Assembly (NCBI RefSeq): GCF_001547995.1
Contig: NZ_AP014690.1
Coordinates: 2,167,001 to 2,231,000 of the forward strand
DNA: 64,000 nt
Source: Asaia bogorensis NBRC 16594
Lineage (GTDB): Bacteria; Pseudomonadota; Alphaproteobacteria; Acetobacterales; Acetobacteraceae
Direction of reading: 5' to 3'
Shown: in pieces, positions 34,228 through 43,507 of the stretch
How positions within the stretch are numbered: the stretch's first letter is position 1
How the letters are laid out: the number at the start of each line of letters is the position of its first letter
Position numbers and translations under genes: made by a program
The notes under the pieces: model-generated
What the model saw: only the letters and a program-made list of their open reading frames with translations
Told to the model about the DNA's origin: nothing
Databases searched by the model: none

Positions 34228-35028
34228 GTGACAGGAACTGCGCAAGATACCAAGGGAGGCAAAAGCGTGGAACGGCCCGTACGGGGAACGTTCCTGCATC
34301 GTTACGCCAATCCGGGGCGCTTCCTGAAGCTGGCGCAATGGCTGTTGCCGCTCCTGACCCTTCTGTCATGCCTGACTCTTGGTGTCGGTCTGGTCTGGGC
34401 GCTGATCTGGTCGCCAGCAGACTGGCAGCAGGGGGATGCCGTACGGATCATGTATATCCATGTTCCCATGGCGATACTGGCCTCGGGTGGCTATGCCGCT
34501 CTTGCCATATGCGGGGTTCTGTCCCTCGTCTGGAAGCATCCTCTGGCCGACCTTGCCGCCATCGAGATCGGGCCATTAGGCGCTGCCATTACCGCACTGT
34601 GTCTGATTACCGGTTCGCTCTGGGGCAAGCCCATGTGGGGGACATGGTGGGTGTGGGATGCGCGGCTGACATCGGTTCTCGTGCTGTTTTTTCTGTATCT
34701 TGGTCATATTGCGCTGATTCAGGCCTTCGACGACCCGCAGCGCGGTTATCGTGCCGCAGCTGTTCTGGCCATTGCCGGTGTCATCGATCTGCCCATCATC
34801 AAGTTCAGCGTCAGCTGGTGGAATACCCTGCATCAGCCCGACAGCATCACGCTTACCCATGCCCCAGCCATGCCGCCATCCATGCTGCTGCCGCTTTCAT
34901 GCTGCATGGTCGGCTTTGCCTTCGGCTTCGCCGCCCTTGTGACAGGCCGCCTCAAGGCCGCCATTCTTGAAGCCCGGGCCCGACAGATCATGACCCGATC
35001 GCTCATGCATGAGGGACCGGCCGCGTGA
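34228..35028 (+). CDS. ccmC: Heme exporter/handling permease CcmC
   Basis: A 266-residue inner-membrane protein of cytochrome c maturation System I that presents heme to CcmE. Six helices; the tryptophan-rich periplasmic motif WGTWWVWDARLTS is present, as are MYIHVPMAI and KFSVSWWNTLHQ (histidines for heme ligation). The start is GTG with GGGGGAGAG about 9 nt upstream; a later GTG at 34267 is possible. It is the first gene of a tightly overlapping ccmCDEFGHI run. ccmA and ccmB are not adjacent. Confidence 0.95.
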   Translation: MTGTAQDTKGGKSVERPVRGTFLHRYANPGRFLKLAQWLLPLLTLLSCLTLGVGLVWALIWSPADWQQGDAVRIMYIHVPMAILASGGYAALAICGVLSLVWKHPLADLAAIEIGPLGAAITALCLITGSLWGKPMWGTWWVWDARLTSVLVLFFLYLGHIALIQAFDDPQRGYRAAAVLAIAGVIDLPIIKFSVSWWNTLHQPDSITLTHAPAMPPSMLLPLSCCMVGFAFGFAALVTGRLKAAILEARARQIMTRSLMHEGPAA

Positions 35029-35222
35029 CCCATCTGCCCTATATCGTTGCCTCCTATGCCGCGACGCTTGTGATGATCGGTGCCTTTACCCTGCCTCTTG
35101 TGATGCGGCTGCGCCGCGCCAGAGCCCGCCTTGCGCTGCTCGAACAGCGTCAGGAAGCCAGACAACGCAGCACCGGTAGCCCCGAAACCGGATCGCTCCC
35201 CGATCAGGGGGCGACTTCATGA
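35025..35222 (+). CDS. ccmD: Heme exporter protein CcmD
   Basis: A 65-residue protein with one N-terminal transmembrane helix (YIVASYAATLVMIGAFTLPLV) followed by a basic cytoplasmic stretch (MRLRRARARLALLEQR), the normal CcmD layout. It helps release holo-CcmE from the CcmABC complex. The GTG start overlaps the ccmC stop (GTGA). Confidence 0.88.
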   Translation: MTHLPYIVASYAATLVMIGAFTLPLVMRLRRARARLALLEQRQEARQRSTGSPETGSLPDQGATS

Positions 35223-35773
35223 GCGATGCGCTGTTTCAGGCACGTCCCAGACGTCGCATGACCCGAAAATCCCGCCGGTTGTGGCTCGTAATAAGTTGCC
35301 TCGCCTGCTTCGCTGTTGCCACGGCGCTGGTGCTGAATGCGTTTTCGTCCAGCATTGTCTTCTTCATGGCGCCCTCACAGCTTGTGCAAAAGCCACCCGC
35401 GCCTGACCGGGTGATTCGCCTTGGCGGCATGGTCGTGGCGGGGTCGCTCCGACGCGAAACGGATGGCAAGACACCGGTCAATTTCTTCAGGGTCACGGAT
35501 GGGCAAGCCGCCGTCGAAGTACGTTTCGAGGGCATCCTGCCGGATCTGTTCCGGGAAGGGCAAAGTGTGGTCGCCCTTGGCAGCTATCATGTCGGCGCCC
35601 CCTTTGCAGCCTCTGAAGTGTTGGCCAAGCATGACGAGACCTATATGCCGAAAGAGGTGGCCGAAGCCTTGCAACGCAGCGGCAAATGGGACCCGCGCTT
35701 TGGCAAACCGCCCAGTTCCGAAAGCTGGACGAGCATGATCCGTGACGATGCCAAGGGTCACACAACACCATGA
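35219..35773 (+). CDS. ccmE: Cytochrome c-type biogenesis heme chaperone CcmE
   Basis: A 184-residue periplasmic, membrane-anchored heme chaperone. One helix (LWLVISCLACFAVATALVLNAF), then an OB-fold domain with RLGGMVVAGSL and the heme-attachment motif KHDETYMP, where H138 forms the covalent bond to heme and Y142 is the axial ligand. The ATG overlaps the ccmD stop. Confidence 0.95.
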   Translation: MSDALFQARPRRRMTRKSRRLWLVISCLACFAVATALVLNAFSSSIVFFMAPSQLVQKPPAPDRVIRLGGMVVAGSLRRETDGKTPVNFFRVTDGQAAVEVRFEGILPDLFREGQSVVALGSYHVGAPFAASEVLAKHDETYMPKEVAEALQRSGKWDPRFGKPPSSESWTSMIRDDAKGHTTP

Positions 35774-35783
35774 TGTCTGTCGC

Positions 35784-37802
35784 ATGATTTCTGTCCTGGG
35801 GGCCGAACAGGGCCATTATGCACTGGCTCTGGCCTGCGTGATCGCACTGGCCCAGTTCATCCTGCCGCTCTGGGGGGCCGCACGCGCCAGAGTTGCGCTG
35901 CTCGATCTGGCCCCGGCGCTGGCTGTAGCCCAGCTTCTGGCGCTGGGCTTTTCCTTCGCAAGCCTGATTGCCTGCGCGGTAAGTGATGATTTCTCGGTTC
36001 AGAACGTGGCCGCGAATTCTGCCCTGAGCAAGCCATTGCTTTACAAGATCACGGGCGTCTGGGGTAATCACGAGGGGTCGGTTTTGCTCTGGGCGCTTAT
36101 CCTTGCCCTGTGCGGAGGCGCCGTGGCCCTGTTTGGCCGCAACCTGCCGCTTGTGCTCAAGGCCCGCGTGCTGGCCATTCTGGGTGGCGTATCGACCGGG
36201 TTCCAGCTTTTCTGTCTGCTCACCTCCGACCCGTTCGACCGCATTTGGCCAGCACCCGATGACGGGCAGGGCATGAACCCGCTTCTGCAGGACCCCGGCC
36301 TCGCCTTCCACCCGCCCATTCTCTACACTGGCTATGTCGGGTTTGCCGTGCCCTTCGCCTTTGCAGTCGCTGCCCTGATCGAGGGTCGTGTGGATGCGGC
36401 CTGGGGCCGCTGGGTACGCCCCTGGGCCGTGGCGGCCTGGGCGTTTCTCACATGCGGCATCGCGATGGGCTCGTGGTGGTCCTATTATGTGCTGGGCTGG
36501 GGCGGCTACTGGTTCTGGGACCCGGTGGAAAACGCCTCGCTTATTCCCTGGCTGACCGGAACGGCCCTCGTTCATTCGGCCGTCGTGGTCGAAAAACGCG
36601 ATGCCTTGCGTATCTGGACCGTCCTGCTGGCCATAGCGAGCTTCTCGTTCTCGCTTTCGGGCACATTTCTCGTACGCTCGGGTATTCTGAATTCGGTTCA
36701 TGCCTTCGCGAATGACCCAGCCCGCGGCATCTTCATTCTGGGTCTGCTGGCGCTCGTCATAGGCGGGTCGCTTGTGCTTTTTGCCTGGCGCGCGCCCTCA
36801 CTCACCTCGGGGGGCGTCTTTGCACCGTTTTCACGCGAAGGCGGCCTTGTGCTCAATAACATCCTGCTTTGCGCCCTGTGCGCGGTGGTGGTGACCGGCA
36901 CCATGTACCCCCCCTTCATGCAGATCCTGACGGGGCGGACCCTCTCGGTCGGCAAGCCGTTTTTCGATGCCACCACCATTCCCTTGTCACTGCCCCTCCT
37001 GCTTGCGATGGGTATCGGCCCTCTGCTGCCCTGGAAGCGTGCACGCCTCTCACCGGTGCTGGGGCGCCTTTATCCGGCGGCCTGTTTTGCTGTGGTTGGG
37101 CTTGCAACCGCGCTCATTCTGCTCGACGGCCTTCTGCCTGCGCTCTGTGCGGCGGCAGGGCTCTGGGTCATTGCGGCCAGTCTTTCCGATCTGGCCATCC
37201 GTCTTGGCGTCACCACAACCCGGTGGAGTGCGATACCCCGGACCATGCGCCAGCGCGTGGCAGGACTCCCCCGCGCCGTATGGGGCGGGGCTCTGGCCCA
37301 TATCGGCGTGGGTGTGACGGTGCTGGGTCTCACTGGCATGTCACAGGCGAGCCATTCTGTGGTGGAACTCGGCGTGGGGGAGACAATCCAGCAGGGTGCG
37401 CTGGTCTGGCGGCTTGATGGCGCCAGACAGGAGGACGGCCCGAATTACCGCGCGCTCGTGGCCGACCTGACCGTCATGCGCGGCGGGCATGTTGTTGCCC
37501 ATCTGCACCCGTCGCGTCGTGATTTCACAAGCCAGCATCAGGTGACGACCGATGTCGCCATAAGAACCAACCTGCTGCGTGACCTCTACGCGGCGCTGGG
37601 TGAGAGTCATGGCACAGGTGCGCAGACCCGCTATGTGCTGCGCCTTCATAATAATCCGCTTGCCCCCTGGATCTGGCTTGGCGGTGTGATCATGGCTCTC
37701 GGAGGGGCGCTTTCGCTGTCGGATCGGCGCCATCGCCTCGGTGCGCCCGGCAGAGGCCGCACAGCCTCTACCTTGCCGGGCGCGAAGGAGATACACCCAT
37801 GA
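35784..37802 (+). CDS. ccmF: Heme lyase subunit CcmF
   Basis: A 672-residue polytopic inner-membrane protein, the core of the heme ligation complex with CcmH and CcmI. WGNHEGS lies at 93-99 and the WWD-type motif GGYWFWDPVENASLIPW at about 240-256. The start is taken at the ATG at 35784, 10 nt after the ccmE stop, because the conserved N-terminus begins there; no strong ribosome-binding site is seen. An in-frame ATG at 35742 lies inside ccmE. Confidence 0.95.
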   Translation: MISVLGAEQGHYALALACVIALAQFILPLWGAARARVALLDLAPALAVAQLLALGFSFASLIACAVSDDFSVQNVAANSALSKPLLYKITGVWGNHEGSVLLWALILALCGGAVALFGRNLPLVLKARVLAILGGVSTGFQLFCLLTSDPFDRIWPAPDDGQGMNPLLQDPGLAFHPPILYTGYVGFAVPFAFAVAALIEGRVDAAWGRWVRPWAVAAWAFLTCGIAMGSWWSYYVLGWGGYWFWDPVENASLIPWLTGTALVHSAVVVEKRDALRIWTVLLAIASFSFSLSGTFLVRSGILNSVHAFANDPARGIFILGLLALVIGGSLVLFAWRAPSLTSGGVFAPFSREGGLVLNNILLCALCAVVVTGTMYPPFMQILTGRTLSVGKPFFDATTIPLSLPLLLAMGIGPLLPWKRARLSPVLGRLYPAACFAVVGLATALILLDGLLPALCAAAGLWVIAASLSDLAIRLGVTTTRWSAIPRTMRQRVAGLPRAVWGGALAHIGVGVTVLGLTGMSQASHSVVELGVGETIQQGALVWRLDGARQEDGPNYRALVADLTVMRGGHVVAHLHPSRRDFTSQHQVTTDVAIRTNLLRDLYAALGESHGTGAQTRYVLRLHNNPLAPWIWLGGVIMALGGALSLSDRRHRLGAPGRGRTASTLPGAKEIHP

Positions 37803-38389
37803 CACGCCTGACAAGACGCCAGATGTTCATGGCGCTTCCCGTAGCCGGGGCGACGCTTGCGGGGCTGGGATGCTGGAAGATGCTGGCAGCGATGCAGGAC
37901 GGTTCCTTCGACCCTCATGCCATCCGCAACGATCAGGCGAGCGAGACAATTCCGGATTTTTCGCTGCCCGGTCTCACCGGGCAAAGTGACGGTTTCTCAA
38001 CCGCTGAGCTCAGAGCCAGCCCTGTGCCTGTGCTCGTGAATTTCTTTGCCTCCTGGTGTATCCCCTGCGTCGCAGAAATGGCCGCCCTGCGGGTGATCAG
38101 CCGCGACATCGCTCTTTGGGGTATTGCCTATAAGGACAAGCCACAGGACGCCCGTCGTTTCATCGAGCGCGATGGCTCGCCTTATGCACGCACCGGCCTG
38201 GATGAAAGCGGTATGACCGCCATCGACTGGGGCGTGACCGGCGTGCCCGAAAGTTTTCTTGTCATGCCGGGTGGGCATATTGCATGGCATGGCGCGGCCG
38301 CGCTTGATGACGCCCTGTTTCATCAAACAATCCTGCCTCTCGCCACGCAGGCATCCGCCCCATCTACAGGTGGTGGCAGGTCACCATGA
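37799..38389 (+). CDS. ccmG: Thiol:disulfide interchange protein CcmG (DsbE)
   Basis: A 196-residue membrane-tethered thioredoxin-fold protein that keeps apocytochrome c cysteines reduced. N-terminal helix, then SLPGLTGQSDGFS, active site NFFASWCIPC (C87, C90), YKDKPQDARRFI and the cis-proline region TGVPESFLV. The ATG overlaps the ccmF stop (ATGA). Confidence 0.95.
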   Translation: MTRLTRRQMFMALPVAGATLAGLGCWKMLAAMQDGSFDPHAIRNDQASETIPDFSLPGLTGQSDGFSTAELRASPVPVLVNFFASWCIPCVAEMAALRVISRDIALWGIAYKDKPQDARRFIERDGSPYARTGLDESGMTAIDWGVTGVPESFLVMPGGHIAWHGAAALDDALFHQTILPLATQASAPSTGGGRSP

Positions 38390-38898
38390 GCCCGTCAGGA
38401 TTGGCCTTACGTTCTCTCGTTCCGGCGTGGCTTGGTGTTGTTCTGCTGACAGCGCTGCTAGCCCTCACACCCCTGATATCCGGTCGGGCTCTGGCGCTGG
38501 ACGATCCGTCCGAGATGCTGCACGACCCCGCACAGGAAAAGCGGGCGGCTGCCATAGGGGCCCAATTGCGCTGTCTGGTGTGCCAGAACGAATCCATCGA
38601 GGACAGCAGCGCAGGGCTGGCGCGCGACTTGCGCCATGTCGTGCGCGAGCATGTGGCAAAAGGCGAGAGCGACGCCCAGATCATGGCATGGATGACCCAT
38701 CGCTATGGCGAGTTCATCCGGTTGAAGCCGCAATTCTCGATGGCCACATTGCTGCTCTGGACCATGCCGGCTCTGGCGGTTGCCGTCGGTATTGGCGCGG
38801 CCCTTGTGATGATGCGCCGCAAGCAGGAAGAACCTCCCTTGACTGAAGCCGAAGCCACGCGTCTGGCCAGTCTGCTGCGTGAGGAGAGCAAGCCATGA
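38386..38898 (+). CDS. ccmH: Cytochrome c-type biogenesis protein CcmH
   Basis: A 170-residue protein with signal sequence, the redox motif LRCLVCQNESIEDSSA (C63, C66), helical bundle with HRYGEFIRLKP, and a C-terminal transmembrane helix (LLLWTMPALAVAVGIGAALV). It is the short alphaproteobacterial form, with CcmI separate. It presents apocytochrome to CcmF. Overlaps ccmG by 4 nt. Confidence 0.95.
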   Translation: MSPSGLALRSLVPAWLGVVLLTALLALTPLISGRALALDDPSEMLHDPAQEKRAAAIGAQLRCLVCQNESIEDSSAGLARDLRHVVREHVAKGESDAQIMAWMTHRYGEFIRLKPQFSMATLLLWTMPALAVAVGIGAALVMMRRKQEEPPLTEAEATRLASLLREESKP

Positions 38899-39692
38899 GC
38901 TGGCCCGGTTTCCTGCTTGTCACGCTTCTGGCCCTCTCGCCGCTGCTTTGGCTGATATTCCTCCAGTCGAAGCGCCAGATCCCACCCGTCGGTCCACGCC
39001 TGTCAGCCCTCGTGCTGTATCGCGAGCAGTTACGCGAACTCGATCGGGATATGGCCTCCGGGCTGATCGACCCCACTGAGGCGGGCAAGGCACGGCTGGA
39101 GATACAGCGTCGCATTCTCGCCGCCGACGCGCTGCCCGATGACGGACTCACAGCCCGCGCCCTGCCAGCAGGGCGTGTGGATCCTGATAATCGCGAGGGC
39201 CATCGGGCGCAGGTTTCACAAGGTATGCGGCTCTGGAAATCTGTGCTCTGGCTACCCGTGCTGCCTGTCGCAGGTTTCGCGCTCTATCTGGTGAACGGTC
39301 ATCCGTCGCTTCCACCCCAGCCGCATCAGGACCGCACGCGCAGTGTCTCGCCGGAACTGCAGGCGCTTTTCGGCAAGCTGGCCCGGCAGGTGGCAACACT
39401 CTCGCCTCAGGACCCGGATTTCATCCGATCGGCCCTGCTGCTGGGACAGGTGGATGAGGCCATGAATCGCCCCGATGAGGCTATCGGCCTGTATCGTCGT
39501 GTTCTGGCTGTACGCTTCATCCCCGATCTGGCCGTGCAGGTGGCAGAGCTTCAGACACGTCGTGACGGTCACATCTCACCCGATAGTCTCGCCCTGTATC
39601 GACGCGCTGTGGATGAAGCCCCGGCAGATGCTCCGTGGCGTCTGGCGGTCGAGGCCCGCATTGCGACAGGCGAGCACGAGAATACCCCCTGA
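38895..39692 (+). CDS. ccmI: Cytochrome c biogenesis protein CcmI
   Basis: A 265-residue protein with two N-terminal helices (FLLVTLLALSPLLWLIFL and SVLWLPVLPVAGFALYLV) separated by a cytoplasmic leucine-zipper-like loop (LVLYREQLRELDRDMASGLID), then a periplasmic TPR-like domain. It recruits apocytochrome c C-termini. Its ATG overlaps the ccmH stop. Last gene of the operon; it converges on an unknown lipoprotein gene. Confidence 0.92.
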   Translation: MSWPGFLLVTLLALSPLLWLIFLQSKRQIPPVGPRLSALVLYREQLRELDRDMASGLIDPTEAGKARLEIQRRILAADALPDDGLTARALPAGRVDPDNREGHRAQVSQGMRLWKSVLWLPVLPVAGFALYLVNGHPSLPPQPHQDRTRSVSPELQALFGKLARQVATLSPQDPDFIRSALLLGQVDEAMNRPDEAIGLYRRVLAVRFIPDLAVQVAELQTRRDGHISPDSLALYRRAVDEAPADAPWRLAVEARIATGEHENTP

Positions 39693-39740
39693 AATCAGCC
39701 CAAGCCTGTCGCCACACTTCCTGCGCGAACGCAACGCCCC

Positions 39741-41909
39741 TCAGAGCCGACGCGCGATCGCCGTCCGAACGCGCTGCCAGGTCTTGCGCAGCCCGTAGAA
39801 ACGGGTCTGCTCGAAAGCAGGCCTGACCGTGCAGCTATTGCCGAATTTCGGGGCAAAATCGACGAGGGCCCCCTCGCGCACATATCGCCGGTAGAGCGCT
39901 TGGGTCTGGTCGGTCTGCCACCCAGCTGCCTGACAGAGCACAGCCGCAAAAGCCTGCGAGCGCGGAGGAAGGAGGTCAGCCGCACGGGATGCATAGCTGA
40001 CGGCAAGCCAGCGATAATGATAGCGCGCATCAGGCTTGACTGCGCTGCTGTCGAAACGGGCGATTTCCTGCGCCGTGACGAAGGTTCTTGAGGCAGGCGG
40101 CTTCTGGGCTGCTGGACCTTGCACCGAGCGAGGATCGATGTCGGCACCCCAGCCATAAGTCCCGCCCCAGATATGATAATCCGGCCCCAGCTCCGTGCCG
40201 GTCAGCTCCATACCATAGAGCTTCACGATCCGTGCCGCCAGAAACCAGGCTTCCGCGCGCCCTGCCCGGGTCCAGCGCGACTTTGCGTCCGAAAGCGCCT
40301 GCGCATAGGTCTGGATCAGTTGATCATAGGTCAGATTGAGCGGCTGGCCTTGCGCGCTCTCGAGCGCGAACCCTGCTTTGTGGTCGTGATCCGTATAATT
40401 CAGCGCTTCCGCGAAGCGGTTTTCACGGATCAGGCGTCTCACAAGGAGCGAACGCATTACATCCGGCATCGTCTCGACGGGCGGCTCACCGGCAGGTTCC
40501 GTCTGGCCGTTCTGCACCCCCGATGGTCTGGCGCCAGATGCCTTGGCCAGCGTTGAGGGTACGTTGGCATCCACGAACCGCATGAGTTCATCGACGCTTA
40601 GAACGCGCTCAGCGACATAGGCGGCATCGATTCCGACATCGCTGCCCGGTCCGGCCTGCTGCGCGGCTTTATAGAGCCAGAGAAGCGCCTGCACATATTC
40701 GCCACGCGATAGCGCCAGCACACCCTGCTCACCCTGCATACGCACTGCAATGGCAGGGTCTTGCGCAGGCGCCAGTGTCGGGAACCCTTTGGTCGCTTCG
40801 GCATAAGCAAGCGTTGCAGCTTTTGTGTCATTGGCGCGGACAGCCAGCTTGGCGCGCACCCAGGCAGCCAGAGGGGACGAATTCTGTGCCGCGAAATCCC
40901 GCGCCAGATCGAACTGACCCTGACGATAGGCCGCGGCCGCCAGCAGATCGGTTCCGTCATCCGGTTTGACGCCCTGCTCATGCACGGCAGTCGCAAGATT
41001 TTTCAGGGATGAATGGGCGAGGTCACCGTCATAGTCGAAAGACAGGGCATAGGCACTGAGCAGTTTGCGCGACAGCGGATCAGCGGCGAGCGCTCTCACC
41101 AGATCGGGATATTGCGAGACCCACGCCAGGACGTAACGCAGGGAGTCCTCACCGGCGTAGGATCCGGATTCAACCTGGTGCACATAAAGAAGGAGCGCCT
41201 TACCAATCAGATCCTTCCTCAGGCTGGTCGTGCACGGGGCACGGGTCTCCATTTCGCGCCAGCCGCACAGACCATTGGCACCGCGCAGATAGAGCTTCGC
41301 CTCTTCACCCCATGAGGCCTGAGCCAGGGCGTCAGGATCATATGCGCCTGCCTCGACCAGCGACCGCGTCAGGGCAAAGGCCCGGGCAGCTTCGGTCAGG
41401 TCATGCTCCGGATCGTTGGCTGACGCAAAAGCCGAAATACTATACGCCTTGCCCAGCATAAAGGCTGCCGCAACTTTCTCATGCGCGTTGCTGGCGTCCG
41501 GAAGCGCAAGAACCGCCTTGAATGCGTCGATCCCGTGATCGGCGCTACTGGGGTCGCGATAGGCCTGCGCGCCGCTCTGGTAGAGATCGCGCGCCCGAGC
41601 TTCAGCTGGGCTATCCTCATCCGGAGGCGACATAGCCCCTGATCCTGGCGACGGCTCTGGCGTTACCTTCTGTCCGGGATAAAGATGTCTGATTGCATAG
41701 GAGAACGAAAAAGAAGGCAGCTTCTCAAGCGTGTGTGTACGGTCATTCAGCAGCGGCTCGGGAAAGAACGGACCGCAGGCCATGACGCCGACAAGGCTTG
41801 CAGGCACCACAACCAGCACGCCAAGCAAGGCCCCCTGCCTTGCTGTCAGCCGCTTTTGGCGGGGTGCATGGCCTTCAGAAGCGTGGGGTAACGTCCTGCG
41901 CTGAGACAT
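39741..41909 (-). CDS. Large helical-repeat (TPR-like) lipoprotein of unknown function
   Basis: A 722-residue protein. A basic N-terminus is followed by a hydrophobic stretch ending VGVMAC, a plausible lipobox with C45 followed by GPFFPE, so it may be lipidated and face the periplasm. The rest is rich in alanine/leucine helices with TPR-like spacing (EKVAAAFMLGKAYSISA, DLLAAAAYRQGQFDLARDFA, YVQALLWLYKAAQQAG). The C-terminal part has aromatic-rich text (YHIWGGTYGWGADIDPRS). I do not recognise the family. The first 35 nt overlap the end of the DUF3142-like gene upstream, which argues for joint translation. It converges on ccmI with a 48-nt gap. Confidence 0.7.
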   Translation of the reverse strand: MSQRRTLPHASEGHAPRQKRLTARQGALLGVLVVVPASLVGVMACGPFFPEPLLNDRTHTLEKLPSFSFSYAIRHLYPGQKVTPEPSPGSGAMSPPDEDSPAEARARDLYQSGAQAYRDPSSADHGIDAFKAVLALPDASNAHEKVAAAFMLGKAYSISAFASANDPEHDLTEAARAFALTRSLVEAGAYDPDALAQASWGEEAKLYLRGANGLCGWREMETRAPCTTSLRKDLIGKALLLYVHQVESGSYAGEDSLRYVLAWVSQYPDLVRALAADPLSRKLLSAYALSFDYDGDLAHSSLKNLATAVHEQGVKPDDGTDLLAAAAYRQGQFDLARDFAAQNSSPLAAWVRAKLAVRANDTKAATLAYAEATKGFPTLAPAQDPAIAVRMQGEQGVLALSRGEYVQALLWLYKAAQQAGPGSDVGIDAAYVAERVLSVDELMRFVDANVPSTLAKASGARPSGVQNGQTEPAGEPPVETMPDVMRSLLVRRLIRENRFAEALNYTDHDHKAGFALESAQGQPLNLTYDQLIQTYAQALSDAKSRWTRAGRAEAWFLAARIVKLYGMELTGTELGPDYHIWGGTYGWGADIDPRSVQGPAAQKPPASRTFVTAQEIARFDSSAVKPDARYHYRWLAVSYASRAADLLPPRSQAFAAVLCQAAGWQTDQTQALYRRYVREGALVDFAPKFGNSCTVRPAFEQTRFYGLRKTWQRVRTAIARRL

Positions 41910-43122
41910 TGATCTGATCTTTCTTTTTCTGGCAGGTTAGCCAGCCCGCAACAATTTCCTGTCCGACCGGCAGAAGCGCCTCACCCGTTCTGACAAGAAC
42001 CGGGCCCGTCCGGTCGTAATCGAGGCGATAAGGCCCCTGCGCGCCCATACCGGCGCAGTCCTTGTCAGCATGGATAATGAGCGGCAGCGTGGCGTCAATC
42101 GTGCCGTCATTTCTCAACACGATATGATACAAAGCTGCACCTTGCGGGTTCAGGCCAAGCGAGAGTGCCCTGCGCAATGGCTCGTGCCTGACCAGCGTCA
42201 GCCACGCAGGCAGGCTCCAGGCGCGTCGGTCACCCGCAACCGGCAGGCGGAACCAGATCCATCCCGCCAGACCCGCGGGCGGCGCGCGCTCGATACGCTG
42301 CATGAACCGCGCGACCTCCTCCGGAGCAACGGTCAGTTCCTGCCCCGCCCCTCTGGCAATGCCGCGTGCCATCTCGCTTTCGACCGCGACCGGCTGCCCA
42401 GCCTCCCCCCATATGATTTTCGTACCGTAGCTTGGCAGCGCAATCTGCCACGGAACGGGTGAAATCCTGCCAAAGCGGGAAGCATCGCGCTGGGCCTCAT
42501 GGGCCCTGAACAGCCCGCCCGCCGGATTGCTGACGGCGTGAAGCTGCAGGACGACGCCCTCGACATGGGACAGGACCGAACCGAGCGCCGGGGCGCCGAT
42601 CCAGCTTGGCAAGGCTGTAATCGTCAGACGGTAGCGCCCCGACAATCTGCGATGGAGTGCATCGAGCCATGTCGCATAATCGCCAAGCCGGGCGGTGGGG
42701 CAGTCATGATCGATCTCGACCCCCTCCGGCGTAAGGCCGAGCGACTGCCATTGAGCCAGCACCTGCTTGATATGGTAGCCTGTTTGCACAGGATCGAGCG
42801 CCTCTATCCGGCCGCTGATGCGGAACACGGCGATCACACGATGCGATGCCAGAACCTGTTTTGAGCTAAGCAACGCCGTATCACGCCACAGGCCGGTCTG
42901 GTCGAACTCGGCGGCGAGAATGTGCCAGGTCTGTATAGAGGGCGCAGCCTGCGCGATGGAGCGGACCAGTTCATCCCGCCATTGACGCTGCCAGATATAG
43001 GCATCCGATGGCAGCTGCACGGATGCGGGTCCGAGAAACCGCATCGCCGAAACCCCTGCGAGGCAGATCAGGGCAGCGAGAAGAACGAAGGCCCCGGCGA
43101 GTGCGGCGCGCCATCTGTGCAC
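41875..43122 (-). CDS. DUF3142-like exported protein
   Basis: A 415-residue protein with an N-terminal signal/anchor (AALAGAFVLLAALICLAGVSAM). The body looks like a TIM-barrel glycosyl-hydrolase-like fold: VEIDHDCPTARLGDYATWLDAL, LTITALPSWIG and LQLHAVSNP are the conserved strand-end motifs of DUF3142 proteins. IDHDC could supply acidic residues, but no activity is established. The GTG start has a perfect AGGAGG 6 nt upstream. It overlaps the large lipoprotein gene by 35 nt, so the pair probably act in one envelope process. Confidence 0.75.
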   Translation of the reverse strand: MHRWRAALAGAFVLLAALICLAGVSAMRFLGPASVQLPSDAYIWQRQWRDELVRSIAQAAPSIQTWHILAAEFDQTGLWRDTALLSSKQVLASHRVIAVFRISGRIEALDPVQTGYHIKQVLAQWQSLGLTPEGVEIDHDCPTARLGDYATWLDALHRRLSGRYRLTITALPSWIGAPALGSVLSHVEGVVLQLHAVSNPAGGLFRAHEAQRDASRFGRISPVPWQIALPSYGTKIIWGEAGQPVAVESEMARGIARGAGQELTVAPEEVARFMQRIERAPPAGLAGWIWFRLPVAGDRRAWSLPAWLTLVRHEPLRRALSLGLNPQGAALYHIVLRNDGTIDATLPLIIHADKDCAGMGAQGPYRLDYDRTGPVLVRTGEALLPVGQEIVAGWLTCQKKKDQINVSAQDVTPRF

Positions 43123-43507
43123 GATTCACCTCCTGCATTCAGGCGCAGCCATCGAGGCTCTGGTCCCCACGGGATCAGCCTGTCAGGACGATCTAGACGG
43201 GGATCATACAGGTTGCCAAGCGATGCGGCTGAAGGGGGGGGGCCGTGCCTGCCATATCATATTCCTCACCAAGACCCGCGGCAGCCGGCACGTTCAGGGC
43301 CTTCCCCGGACCTTCGCACAGTTGAGGGCGATGAGACGCCTGCCAGAGAGCGCAATACGATAGCGCCGCGCGGGTCCGCGGCCTGATCAGGTCAGCCGAT
43401 CAAGTAGGAACCATGATGGGTCGAAACAGTCCTGAGTTGGTCTCAGCGCGCCACCTTGCCTGATTTTCATATTGCGCTGCCCCCATGCTTCGCGGCATGT
43501 GCACTTC
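43123..43507. other. Intergenic region with a G9 tract
   Basis: These 385 nt carry no convincing gene. A run of nine G lies at 43234-43242, the longest homopolymer I noticed here. It must hold the promoter of the DUF3142-like gene on the minus strand. Frames open through it on the plus strand are antisense continuations with no family features. Confidence 0.5.

Noticed and set aside
35493-36701. 402-codon minus-strand frame across ccmE/ccmF
   Set aside because: Antisense to two clear ccm genes; its translation is low-complexity and unrelated to any family.
43234-43242. G9 tract as a phase-variation switch
   Set aside because: It is not inside a recognisable reading frame or an evident promoter spacer, so slippage would have no clear effect.
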